In this document: positions 7,325-15,987 of the stretch, one piece after another
Numbering within the stretch: the first letter of the stretch is position 1
How the letters are laid out: every line of letters begins with the position of its first letter
From: AC-32 sp963746155
GTDB lineage: Bacteria; Actinomycetota; Thermoleophilia; Gaiellales; Gaiellaceae
Reading direction: 5' to 3'
Length of the DNA stretch: 64,000 nucleotides
NCBI GenBank assembly: GCA_963746155.1
Contig: CAVVAB010000010.1
Coordinates: 360,024-424,023 of the forward strand
Notes under the pieces: model-generated
What the model was told of the DNA's origin: nothing
The model's input: the letters and a program-made list of their open reading frames with translations, nothing else
Database searches by the model: none
Made by a program: the position numbers and the translations under genes

Positions 7325-9068
7325 GTGAACCGCCTAGTCGTCACAGCCGCCCTGCTGGTGGGTCTGGCCGCGGCCGTCTCAGCGCCCGCTGAAGCCGCCA
7401 CGCAGGTTCTCATGCCCGGCGTCACGTATTCGCGCCAGGTGCAGTTCACCGCGCACGGGCCCGTGGTCATCAACGTCATGACCGCGCCGAGGCCCGGCGG
7501 CCTCTACTCGCTCAAGCCGGTGCTCGCGAACGGGACGATCCTCGGGCGCCAGCGCGTGACGGCGATGCAGAAGGCGATCTCGTCGACGACCACCGTCGCG
7601 GGCGTGAACGGCGACCTCTTCAACTGGAAGGACGGGCACCCGAGCGGGCTTGTCCTGCAGGACGGCGTCATCAAGAGCCCGCCGATCCGGACGCGCTCGA
7701 GCATCGGCATCTCGTCGAGCGGGACGCTGAACGTCGCGCGGGTCGCCCTCTACGGCTACTGGCAGGGGCTCGGCAGCAGGCGGACGGTGTCGGTGAACCG
7801 GACGCCGAAGGGCGACGGCTCGACGCTCTACACCCCGGCATGGGGTGCGAAGACTCCGGTCGTGGCCGGGATCGACCCAGGCGGTGTTCGACGAGTTCCC
7901 GCCCGCGACGAGCGGCGGCGAGCTCGACGGGACAGTGACCGCGCAGGCCACCGGCGGCGGCACGCCGATCCCGCCGAACGGGGCCGTGCTCCTGTCGGTC
8001 GGGGCGCAGGCTCCGAAGCTCGCCGCCGAGGCGACGCCGGGCACACCGCTTCGCATCCAGCTCGTCCTGACGCCCGACTGGCCGTCGGCCGGGATCGCAG
8101 ACGGGCTCGGCGGCGGGCCGGTGATCGTCCGGAACGGCAAGGCGGTCTACACGGCAGGCGAGGACTTTCTTCCCTCGCAGCTCGGCCCGCGGGATCCTCG
8201 CACCGGTGTGGGGCAGCGCAAGGACGGCAGGATCGTGCTGGTCGCCGTCGACGGGCGCCGGAGCGGCTACAGCGTCGGCTTGACGAACTTCGAGCTCGCC
8301 CAGGCGCTCGTCCGGCTGGGCGCCGTCACCGGCTCGGCCCTGGACGCCGGCGGCTCGACGACGATGGCGTTCGACGGCAAGCTGCTGAACCGGCCGTCCG
8401 ACAAGGGCGGCGAGCGAGCGGTCAAGGAGATGCTCGCGGTCATGTACGCCGGCGTGTACGCGCCGCTGCCCACCCTCCCCGTGATCTCGCCGAACGGCGA
8501 CGGCAAGGACGAGAAGCAGACGCTCTCGTTCAAGCTCGTCCGCCCCTCGACGGTGACCGCGAACCTGATCGATCCCACCGGGAAGAGCGTGTACAGCCTC
8601 TCCGGCGACCGCGCTCCGGGGATCTACAAGATCACCTGGCCGAGCAGCCCGAGCGCGAAGCGGCAGGCGCAGGAGACGCTCGGCCGCTGGCGCTGGGTGA
8701 TCAACGCGACCGACGACCAGGCCCAGCAGTCCTCGATCGAGCGCTCGTTCTGGGTCAACGACACGCTCGGGTTCCTGAACGTCGCGCCGAAGTCGGCGCG
8801 CATCGGGCCCAAGAGGGCGAACCGCGTCGTCGCCCGCTTCCGGCTCGCGCACAACGCGCGCGTGGTCGGATCGGTCTGGACGAGCTCGGGCGTGCTCGTC
8901 CGCAAGCTCGGCACGTTCAACCTCAAGGCCGGGACGCGCGGGCTCAAGTGGAACGGCCGCTACTCGAGCGGGCACTTCGCCTACCCGGGCACGTATCTGT
9001 TCAAGGTCTACGCGCAGAACGCCTACGGGCCTGTCCAGCTCTCCAGGACCTTCGGCGTCCGCCGCTAA
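7325..9068 (+). CDS. secreted phosphodiester glycosidase with FlgD-like Ig domains (frameshifted)
   Basis: Begins with a signal peptide (GTG at 7325, NRLVVTAALLVGLAAAVSAP, cleavage after AEA). Next comes a phosphodiester glycosidase domain (PF09992, the family of the mammalian mannose-6-phosphate uncovering enzyme) with the signature ALDAGGSTTMAFDG. It cleaves sugar phosphodiesters, so a cell-wall or polysaccharide substrate outside the cell is likely. The C-terminal 200 residues are two FlgD_ig-like domains, one opening VISPNGDGKDE. One extra G in GGG at 7868-7870 breaks the frame; removing it joins WGAKTPVVAG to STQAVFDEFPP. Corrected length is about 580 residues. Confidence 0.7.
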
Positions 9069-9086
9069 CAGCGCCGCCCCTGCCCA

Positions 9087-9092
9087 TACACT
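9087..9092 (+). promoter_or_regulatory. -10 box (TACACT) of the DedA gene
   Basis: TACACT six bases before the GTG at 9099, again leaving no room for a ribosome site. Confidence 0.45.
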
Positions 9093-9098
9093 CCGCGC

Positions 9099-9746
9099 GT
9101 GCTCGCCTCCCTGTCGGGCTCGATCACCTCGTTCGTCGGCAACCACGGCCTCTACGCCGTCTTCGTGCTGATGGCGATCGACGCCGTGTTCCCGGCGGCG
9201 AGCGAGCTCGTGATGGTCTACGCGGGCGCGCTCGCCTCTGGCGCCTTCGCGGGCCAGCACGTCGTGCTGTTCGGAAACGAGGTGACCACGCCGTTCTGGG
9301 CCTACGTCGCCGTCTGCCTGGCCGGGACGCTCGGCTACCTCTTCGGCTCGGAGGTCGGGTGGTGGATCGGCTGGAAGGGGGGCAGGCCGCTGGCCGAGCG
9401 CCACGGCGGCTGGCTCCACCTCGGGCCGGAGCGGCTGGCGCGCGCCGAGCGCTGGTTCGACCGCTGGGACGACCGGGCCGTTCTCTTCGGTCGGGTTGTC
9501 CCGCTTGTCCGCTCGTTCATCTCCGTGCCGGCCGGGATCTTCCGGATGCCGCTCGGCCGCTACACGGTTCTGACCATTCCGGGCTCGGCGCTCTGGTGCC
9601 TCGTGTTCGCGGGTATCGGCTGGGCGGTCGGCGCGAGCTACGAGAGCTTCAACCACGGGTTCGAGCTCCTCGAGGTCGTACTCGTGGCAGGAGCCGTGGC
9701 CCTCGCGCTGTACCTGGTAGTGCGACGGCGCTCAAAGTCAAACTAG
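9099..9746 (+). CDS. DedA family membrane protein
   Basis: A 215-residue integral membrane protein of the DedA (SNARE-associated, PF09335) family, whose members move undecaprenyl phosphate or other lipids across the inner membrane. It shows the family signature GRVVPLVRSFISVPAGIFRM at about residues 132-151 and an early acidic pair, FPAASELV. About five membrane segments; the last ends in a basic tail. It sits just before the aminotransferase and FlaA1/CapD genes, in keeping with a role in recycling the lipid carrier for polysaccharide assembly, which is an inference from context. Confidence 0.8.
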   Translation: MLASLSGSITSFVGNHGLYAVFVLMAIDAVFPAASELVMVYAGALASGAFAGQHVVLFGNEVTTPFWAYVAVCLAGTLGYLFGSEVGWWIGWKGGRPLAERHGGWLHLGPERLARAERWFDRWDDRAVLFGRVVPLVRSFISVPAGIFRMPLGRYTVLTIPGSALWCLVFAGIGWAVGASYESFNHGFELLEVVLVAGAVALALYLVVRRRSKSN

Positions 9747-9749
9747 ACT
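9744..9749 (+). promoter_or_regulatory. -10 box (TAGACT) of the aminotransferase/FlaA1 operon
   Basis: TAGACT eight bases before the GTG at 9758. The first A is shared with the end of the DedA stop codon region. Confidence 0.45.
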
Positions 9750-9757
9750 CAAACCCC

Positions 9758-10843
9758 GTGTCCAATTCAATTCCGCTCGTCGACGTCAAGGCCCAGTACG
9801 AGCACCTGATCCCGCAGATCCAGGAGCGGATCGGGGAGGTGCTCGAGTCCGGCGTCTTCATCCTCGGGCCGAACGTCCGGGCGTTCGAGGCCGAGGCCGC
9901 CGACTACCTCGGCGTGCCGCGCACTGTCGGCGTGGCGAACGGGACCGACGCGCTCGTGCTCGCGCTCGACGCGATGGGGATCGGCCCGGGCGACGAGGTG
10001 ATCTGCCCCTCGTTCACGTTCTACGCGACCGCCGAGTCGATTGCCCGCCGCGGCGCGACCCCGGTCTTCGCGGACATCGACCCGGTCACGCTGAACCTCG
10101 ATCCCGAGGACGTCGCCGGGAAGGTCACCGAGAGGACGCGGGCGCTGATGCCCGTGCACCTGTTCGGGCGCGTGATGCCGCTCGAGGGTCTCACCGAGCT
10201 CGGCGTGCCCATCGTCGAGGACGCGGCGCAGGCGTTCGGCGCGGAGGGCGTCGCCAGGACGGGCGTGCTCTCGACCTTCAGCTTCTTCCCGACGAAGAAC
10301 CTCTTCGGCCTCGGCGACGGCGGTCTCGTGGCCGCCAACGACGACGCTCTCGCCGACCGGATCACGCTGCTGCGCTTCCACGGCTCGAAGGAGAAGAAGG
10401 AGTTCGAGGCGGTCGGCTACAACTCGCGGCTCGACGAGCTCCAGGCGGCCGTGCTGCGGCTCTTCCTCCAGCAGATGGACGGCTGGACGCAGGCCCGGCG
10501 CGACGCGGCCGCGCGCTACGAGGAGCTCGGCCTGGGCGACCTCTGCGAGCTGCCGGCCGACGAGCCCGGCCACGTCTACCACATGTACGTCGTCCGCTCG
10601 GCCGAGCGGGACCGCTTCGCCGAGGCGCTCGCCACGGCCGGGATCGGTCATGCGTCGTACTACGTGACGCCGCTGCATCTCCAGCCCGCGCTTCGCTACC
10701 TCGGCTATCAGGAGGGCGCGTTCCCGGAGACCGAGCGGGCGGCGCGCGAGAACCTCGCGCTGCCGATGTGGGCCGGGATCCCCGCGGAGACGCAGGAGCG
10801 GGTGGTATCGGTAATCCGCGAGGCCGCGGCGGTCCGCGCGTGA
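9758..10843 (+). CDS. DegT/DnrJ/EryC1/StrS family sugar aminotransferase
   Basis: A 361-residue PLP enzyme that puts an amino group on a nucleotide-linked keto sugar. Visible family marks are IPLVDVKAQY at the start, GVANGTDAL for cofactor binding, VEDAAQAFGAE, and SFFPTKNLFGLGDGG with the PLP lysine near residue 175. C-terminal HVYHMYVV and HLQPALRYLGY match typical members. GTG start at 9758. The stop overlaps the GTG of the FlaA1/CapD-like gene, so the two form an operon. The likely product is a UDP- or dTDP-amino sugar; which one cannot be told. Confidence 0.85.
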   Translation: MSNSIPLVDVKAQYEHLIPQIQERIGEVLESGVFILGPNVRAFEAEAADYLGVPRTVGVANGTDALVLALDAMGIGPGDEVICPSFTFYATAESIARRGATPVFADIDPVTLNLDPEDVAGKVTERTRALMPVHLFGRVMPLEGLTELGVPIVEDAAQAFGAEGVARTGVLSTFSFFPTKNLFGLGDGGLVAANDDALADRITLLRFHGSKEKKEFEAVGYNSRLDELQAAVLRLFLQQMDGWTQARRDAAARYEELGLGDLCELPADEPGHVYHMYVVRSAERDRFAEALATAGIGHASYYVTPLHLQPALRYLGYQEGAFPETERAARENLALPMWAGIPAETQERVVSVIREAAAVRA

Positions 10844-12738
10844 TCCCGATCAACAGGCACCGCATCTGGCAGCTGGTCGCCGACGGGCTGCTCGTCGCCC
10901 TCGCGTGGTGGCTTGCCTTCGAGCTCCGCTTCGACAACGGCATCCCGGTCTTCTACGAGACGCTCTTCCGGCGCTCGATCCTGATCGTGGTCGCGATCAA
11001 GCTCGTCGTCTTCGTCTTCTGCGGCTTCTACAACCGCTGGTGGCGCTACGTCTCGACGCGCGACATGTGGCGGATCGCCTACGGCGTCGCGCTCGCAAGC
11101 GTCCTGGCCGACGTGGCCGTCTACCTCGTCTCTCCGGTGCACGGCGTCAAGCTGCCGCGCGGGATCGCCGCGCTCGATCTGCTTCTCTGCCTGGCGCTGA
11201 TCGCGGGCTCGCGGCTGCTGGCGCGGACGCTGATGGAGCGGCCGTCCGGCGGCGGGCTCGTCGCGCGCGGCAAGGAGGTGCTGGTCGTGGGCGCTGGCGA
11301 TGCGGGGCAGCTCGTGATTCGCGAGCTCCAGCGCAGCCGCCAGCTCGGGTACACGCCGATCGGGCTGATCGACGACGACCGGCGCAAGAAGAACCTCCGC
11401 ATCCACGGCGTGCGCGTGCTCGGCACGACCGACGAGCTGCCGCACATCCTGCGCGACAACCGGCCGGACGAGGTGCTGATCGCGATCCCGTCGGCCTCGG
11501 GCGAGGCTCGCCGGCGGATCGTCACGATCACGCGCGAGAACAACGTCCCCGTGAAGACGTTGCCGGGCCTCTACGACCTGATCTCGGGCGAGAGCGAGCT
11601 CGCCGCTCAGATCCGGCCCGTTCAGGTCGAGGACGTGCTCGGGCGCGAGCCGGTCGAGGTCGACCTCGAGGCGAGCGCCGCGTATCTGCGCGAGCAGACC
11701 GTCCTCGTCACCGGTGCGGGCGGGTCGATCGGCTCGGAGCTCTGCCGCCAGATCGCGCGACTGGGCCCGCAGCGGCTCGTGCTCGTGGACCAGGGCGAGA
11801 CGGCGCTGTTCGAGATCGAGCGCGAGCTCGTCGACGAGCGGGGCTTCGCCGCGGCCGTCCCCGTCCTTGGCGACTGCAAGAGCGAGACCAAGATGCGCCA
11901 GGTCATCGACCGCTACCGGCCCGGAGTCGTGTTCCATGCGGCCGCCTACAAGCACGTGCCGCTGATGGAGGCGAACCCGCTCGAGTCGGTGCGCAACAAC
12001 GTGCTCGCGACGCGGGTCGTCGCGGAGGCCGCGATCGAGTTCGGCGCGCAGCGCTTCGTGCTCGTCTCGACGGACAAGGCCGTCAACCCGAAGACGGTGA
12101 TGGGCCAGTCGAAGGCGCTCTGCGAGTGGATCGTCGAGGCCTACGGCGCGCGCGAGGACATCGCGACGCGCTTCCTCGCGGTCCGCTTCGGGAACGTGCT
12201 CGGCTCGTCGGGCAGCGTGATCCCGATCTTCCGCCGCCAGATCGCGAAGGGCGGCCCGGTGACCGTTACGCACCCGGACATGACGCGCTACTTCATGACG
12301 ATCCCGGAGGCGGCGTCGCTCGTCATCCAGTCCGGGGCGATCGGCGGCCGCGGCGACGTGTTCGTGCTCGACATGGGCGACCCGGTGAGCATCGTCGAGC
12401 TGGCGATGCAGATGATCCGCCTCTCGGGCAAGGAGCCCGAGCGCGACATCGCCGTCGAGATTGTCGGCGCCCGGCCCGGCGAGAAGCTGCACGAGGAGCT
12501 CTGGGGCGAGGGCGAGTCGGTCGTCCCGACCCTGCACCCGAAGATCATGCGGGTGCGCGGGCCGATCGTGAACGCGGTCTGGCTCCAGGACGAGCTGGGC
12601 GAGCTGGAGCGGCTGGTCGGCGAGGGCGACACGCTCGAGGTCGTGACGCGGCTCGCGTCGATGATGCGCTCGCCGCTGCTCGTCAGCGCTCCGAGGCCGG
12701 TAGAAGAAGACACGCTTTCGGGACAGAAGCTGACCTAG
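10840..12738 (+). CDS. FlaA1/CapD-like nucleotide-sugar dehydratase/epimerase
   Basis: A 632-residue protein with about four N-terminal membrane helices, a first Rossmann domain (VLVVGAGDAGQL near residue 150) and a second short-chain dehydrogenase domain starting VLVTGAGGSIGSEL near 288. The catalytic region reads VSTDKAVNPKTVMGQSK; the lysine-for-tyrosine pattern is that of 4,6-dehydratases such as CapD, WbpM and PglF. These turn UDP-GlcNAc into a 4-keto sugar, the substrate for the aminotransferase encoded just before it. Overlapping GTGA start. Conserved PDMTRYFMTIPEA and ARPGEKLHEEL are present. Confidence 0.9.
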   Translation: MIPINRHRIWQLVADGLLVALAWWLAFELRFDNGIPVFYETLFRRSILIVVAIKLVVFVFCGFYNRWWRYVSTRDMWRIAYGVALASVLADVAVYLVSPVHGVKLPRGIAALDLLLCLALIAGSRLLARTLMERPSGGGLVARGKEVLVVGAGDAGQLVIRELQRSRQLGYTPIGLIDDDRRKKNLRIHGVRVLGTTDELPHILRDNRPDEVLIAIPSASGEARRRIVTITRENNVPVKTLPGLYDLISGESELAAQIRPVQVEDVLGREPVEVDLEASAAYLREQTVLVTGAGGSIGSELCRQIARLGPQRLVLVDQGETALFEIERELVDERGFAAAVPVLGDCKSETKMRQVIDRYRPGVVFHAAAYKHVPLMEANPLESVRNNVLATRVVAEAAIEFGAQRFVLVSTDKAVNPKTVMGQSKALCEWIVEAYGAREDIATRFLAVRFGNVLGSSGSVIPIFRRQIAKGGPVTVTHPDMTRYFMTIPEAASLVIQSGAIGGRGDVFVLDMGDPVSIVELAMQMIRLSGKEPERDIAVEIVGARPGEKLHEELWGEGESVVPTLHPKIMRVRGPIVNAVWLQDELGELERLVGEGDTLEVVTRLASMMRSPLLVSAPRPVEEDTLSGQKLT

Positions 12739-12757
12739 GCTCGTCTGGACCCGCGGC

Positions 12758-12763
12758 TACGGT
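12758..12763 (+). promoter_or_regulatory. -10 box (TACGGT) of uvrD2
   Basis: TACGGT six bases before the GTG at 12770. Confidence 0.4.
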
Positions 12764-12769
12764 GGCGCG

Positions 12770-14623
12770 GTGGACATCCTCGACGGGCTGAACCCTGAGC
12801 AACGGCGCGCGGCCGAGGCTGTGCGCGGGCCGGTCTGCATCCTCGCGGGCGCGGGCTCGGGGAAGACGACGACGATCACGCGACGGATCGCGTGGCAGGT
12901 CGCATCGGGCGCCGTTCGCTCGCACGAGATCCTGGCGGTCACGTTCACCGACAAGGCCGCGACGGAGATGCGCGGCCGGCTGGAGCGGCTCGGCGTCGAG
13001 GGCGTCGAGGCGCGTACCTTCCACTCGGCTGCTCTCGCGCAGCTGCGACGCGCACGCGGCGAGGGGCCTGGGCGGATCCTCTCGTCAAAGGCGCTGCTGC
13101 TGCGGCAGGTCGGCAACACGCTTCCGCGGCCCTATCGCTTCCGGCCCGCGGGCGACCTCGCGACCGAGGTCGAGTGGGCCAAGAACCGCCGCCTGACGCC
13201 CGAGACCTACCGGCGCGGGCTGGGCAGCCACGAGCCGCCGATCCCGGCCGATCTCATGGCGACCGTTTTCCACGAATACGAGCGCCGCAAGGCGGCCTCG
13301 GGGCAGATCGACTTCGAGGACTTGCTCGAGCTCACGGTTCGGATGTACGAGGAGGACGAGTGGGCTTTGGCCGCCCTACGCGAGCGTTACCGCGCGTTCA
13401 CCGTCGACGAGTACCAGGACGTGAACCTGCTGCAGCAGTCGCTGCTCGAGCTCTGGCTCGGCGAGAGCGAGGAGCTGTGCGCGGTCGGCGACGACTACCA
13501 GTCGATCTACGGCTTCACGGGCGCCTCACCCGAGTGGCTGCTCGGTCTGGCCACGCGCTTCCCGGGCGCGACGGTGGTCCGGCTCGAGGCCAACTACCGG
13601 TCCTCGCCCGAGGTGCTGTCGCTCGCGAACCGGCTCGTGCCACAGCTCGGCGGGGCCGAGAAGACACTCCGGCCGACGCGGCCCTCGGGGCCGGAGCCGG
13701 TCGTGCGCGGGTTCGCCTCGCCCGAGGACGAGGGCGCGTTCGTGCTCGAGCGCGTGAAGGCGCTGGCGGCGGAGGGCGTCCCCTACGAGGAGATGGCGGT
13801 GCTCATTCGCCTGAATGCGCGCTCGGTCGACTTCGAGGAGCTCTTCGGCGACGCGCAAATCCCGTTCCAGGGCGCGGCGCTGCTGTCTCGAGACGGCGCG
13901 CGGCAGCTCCTGAAGGCCCTGCGCGGGGCGGGCTTCGGCTCGCTCTCGGAAGAGGTGCGCCGGGTCGCTCGCGAGCAGGGGATGGCCGAGCCCGTTCCGG
14001 ACGGCGTCGGCGAGCGCGAGCTCGTGCGCCAGGCCGACCTCGCCCGCCTGTGCAAGCTGGCCGACGAGTTCGACGACGGCTCGCGGACCGTCGAGGAATG
14101 GGTCCAGTGGCTTCGCGCGCGTTTTGACCACGGCGCGCAGGGCGGCGTGCACCTGCTGACGCTCCACCGCGCGAAGGGCCTCGAGTTCGAGGCGGTCTTC
14201 ATCCCGCGCGTCGAGGAGAAGGAACTGCCGTGCAAGCAGGCGCTGCGCGTGCCGGGCGCGCTGGTCGAGGAGCGGCGGCTGCTCTACGTGGGAATGACCC
14301 GCGCGAAGCGCCATCTCGCTCTGACGTGGGCCGGGAAGCCAAGCCGCTTCCTGGCCGAGCTCGGCGTCGAGGCGGCCCCGCCAGCCCCGAAGGTGCGCGC
14401 GGAGGAATCGAGCGACCCGACGTACCTCGCGCTCAAGCGCTGGCGACTCGAGCGGGCCAGGGCGGACGAGATTCCCGCCTACGTCGTCTTCCACAACTCA
14501 ACACTGGCCGAGATCGCCGAACGTCAGCCGAAGACGATCGCAGAGCTGTCGTCGATCCCGGGCATCGGCCCGGCCAAGCTTGAGCGCTACGGGCCTGAGG
14601 TGCTAGAGGCCCTCGCGAGCTGA
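12770..14623 (+). CDS. uvrD2: UvrD2-type ATP-dependent DNA helicase with HRDC domain
   Basis: A 617-residue superfamily I helicase. Motif I is AGAGSGKTTTITRRI, motif II VDEYQDVN, motif III VGDDYQSIYGFTGASP, motif IV VRLEANYRSS, motif V LTLHRAKGLEFE and motif VI LLYVGMTRAKRHL. The last 75 residues form an HRDC domain (STLAEIAERQPKTIAEL, then IPGIGPAKLERYG), as in mycobacterial UvrD2. It acts in DNA repair or recombination in the cytoplasm. GTG start at 12770. It is slightly shorter than mycobacterial UvrD2 (about 700 residues). The 3' end overlaps the convergent DUF354 gene by 21 bases. Confidence 0.9.
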   Translation: MDILDGLNPEQRRAAEAVRGPVCILAGAGSGKTTTITRRIAWQVASGAVRSHEILAVTFTDKAATEMRGRLERLGVEGVEARTFHSAALAQLRRARGEGPGRILSSKALLLRQVGNTLPRPYRFRPAGDLATEVEWAKNRRLTPETYRRGLGSHEPPIPADLMATVFHEYERRKAASGQIDFEDLLELTVRMYEEDEWALAALRERYRAFTVDEYQDVNLLQQSLLELWLGESEELCAVGDDYQSIYGFTGASPEWLLGLATRFPGATVVRLEANYRSSPEVLSLANRLVPQLGGAEKTLRPTRPSGPEPVVRGFASPEDEGAFVLERVKALAAEGVPYEEMAVLIRLNARSVDFEELFGDAQIPFQGAALLSRDGARQLLKALRGAGFGSLSEEVRRVAREQGMAEPVPDGVGERELVRQADLARLCKLADEFDDGSRTVEEWVQWLRARFDHGAQGGVHLLTLHRAKGLEFEAVFIPRVEEKELPCKQALRVPGALVEERRLLYVGMTRAKRHLALTWAGKPSRFLAELGVEAAPPAPKVRAEESSDPTYLALKRWRLERARADEIPAYVVFHNSTLAEIAERQPKTIAELSSIPGIGPAKLERYGPEVLEALAS

Positions 14624-15616
14624 GAGTAGGAGGTCGAGCATCACGGCCGGGTCTCGGCGCACACGCTCGCCCGGGCCCTCGCGTTTGCGCAGTTCGAGCG
14701 CGCGCGGGTCGCTGAGCGGGATCAGCCTGCCCTCGCGGATCAGCAGCTCGTCCACGCCGCCGAGCCGTCCCCCGTATGTCGTGTAGACCGGCACGCCCAG
14801 CGCGACGGCCTCGCGGTTCATCGTCCCGCCGGCGGAGACGACGAGGTCAGCGAGGGCGATCAGGCTCTGGCCGTCCACGGCCTGGTCCGGCACCTGCACC
14901 GACGGGAGGCCGAGGCCGCGGACGAAGTCGCGCTGCTCGGCCGTGCGCGGCAGGACGATCGCGTGCACCGACTCGTCGCGGCCGAGGTGGTCGAGCACCT
15001 GCGGAAAGAGCGGGTTCGAGCGCCGGTGGTAGAGCGAGACGTCCGGCGGCGTGCGCACGACGACAAGCGTTCGCGCCGGGTCGATCTCGAACTGCTCGAG
15101 CGCGCCCTGGTCGGGCTCGAAGTCCGCGAGGTAGTACTCCTCCTTCAGTCCCGGGTACTGCCGTAACTTTGGCGGCCTGACGCCGTAGCGCTCGAGCCGG
15201 TCCGGCGGGATCGCCTCTGGGACGACGACGCGTGTGGCGGCACGGCAGCCGAGCTGGTGCTGGAGCCAGGCGAACTCGTAGTCGAAGGTCGTCGCGCTCG
15301 GGACTCCGAGCCGCCGCGCGGTCAGGGTCAGCTCGTGCGAGCCGTGCGCGAGCGCGACGTCGAACCGGCGACCGCGCGCCCAGCGCCGGAGCTCGTGCAT
15401 CCGGGAGGTGAGAGAGCGAGCTTTGCCCAGACGCGAGCGGCCCCCGTGACGGCCGAGCACGTCCGCCTCGATCCCGTGCAGCTCGAGCAGCTGCACCGTC
15501 TGTGCGTAGTCGCGGGAGGTGACCTCGATCTCCGCGCCTCGCTCGCGGAGAAGCCCCATCAGCGGCCGGAACACCAGCACGTGCGCCGGCGCGGTGATGT
15601 CGATCCAGACCCTCAG
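14603..15616 (-). CDS. DUF354 family glycosyltransferase-like protein
   Basis: A 337-residue GT-B-fold protein of the DUF354 family (PF04007), related to UDP-GlcNAc 2-epimerases and found in polysaccharide loci. Family members open with (M)RVWIDIT-x-P-x-HV, which is exactly what follows the CTG at 15616. The first conventional start, GTG at 15580, would cut this motif off. The CTG overlaps the upstream TGA as CTGA. Later motifs are HGSHELTLTARRLGVP, VVVRTPPDVSLYHRR and LVVSAGGTMNREAVALGVP. Third gene of the asnB-ASCH-DUF354 run, so it probably helps to build or modify the polysaccharide. Confidence 0.75.
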   Translation of the reverse strand: MRVWIDITAPAHVLVFRPLMGLLRERGAEIEVTSRDYAQTVQLLELHGIEADVLGRHGGRSRLGKARSLTSRMHELRRWARGRRFDVALAHGSHELTLTARRLGVPSATTFDYEFAWLQHQLGCRAATRVVVPEAIPPDRLERYGVRPPKLRQYPGLKEEYYLADFEPDQGALEQFEIDPARTLVVVRTPPDVSLYHRRSNPLFPQVLDHLGRDESVHAIVLPRTAEQRDFVRGLGLPSVQVPDQAVDGQSLIALADLVVSAGGTMNREAVALGVPVYTTYGGRLGGVDELLIREGRLIPLSDPRALELRKREGPGERVRRDPAVMLDLLLSAREGL

Positions 15617-15987
15617 AGTCGCTCCACGACGCGGAAGCGGACGGCCGAGATCAGCGTGTCGGGCTCGATCGTGCGCTCGAAGAATCGCTCGTGGGCCTCG
15701 TGCCAGGCCTGCACGGACTCGAAGCCCTCGCCCTCGTCGCGCACGAATTGCAGGTCGACCTCGGACGCCGGGATCACGCGCACCTCCATCACCTCGACGA
15801 TCGCTCTGGCCGCTCCTTTGGCGTCCTCGACCACGAAGCGGTCGCCTACCTCGGGTGTCGGGTCGTCCTCGAAGACGCCGTGGAGGCCCGCCGTTGCGGT
15901 CTTGTCACCGGCCAGGACGGCCTCGACAAGCCTCTGCCGCAGCTCGGTTCCGGGGTAGCCGAGCCCGAACTCGGTCAGCTCGCTCAT
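15613..15987 (-). CDS. ASCH domain protein
   Basis: A 124-residue ASCH-domain protein, a beta-barrel fold related to PUA that is thought to bind RNA; one member hydrolyses N4-acetylcytidine. Typical pattern: FGLGYPGTELRQRLVEAVLA, GDKTATAGL, VGDRFVVEDAKG, then a helix and ISAVRFRVVE. The ATG at 15987 overlaps the asnB stop (ATGA), so it is translationally coupled to that gene. G-x-K-x-A-T is the family's conserved site. Its place between asnB and DUF354 has no obvious functional link. Confidence 0.8.
   Translation of the reverse strand: MSELTEFGLGYPGTELRQRLVEAVLAGDKTATAGLHGVFEDDPTPEVGDRFVVEDAKGAARAIVEVMEVRVIPASEVDLQFVRDEGEGFESVQAWHEAHERFFERTIEPDTLISAVRFRVVERL

Noticed and set aside
7671..9656. 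Long minus-strand open frame over the phosphodiester glycosidase and DedA genes
   Set aside because: A low-complexity mirror of coding sequence. The plus strand has signal peptide, catalytic signature and family motifs.
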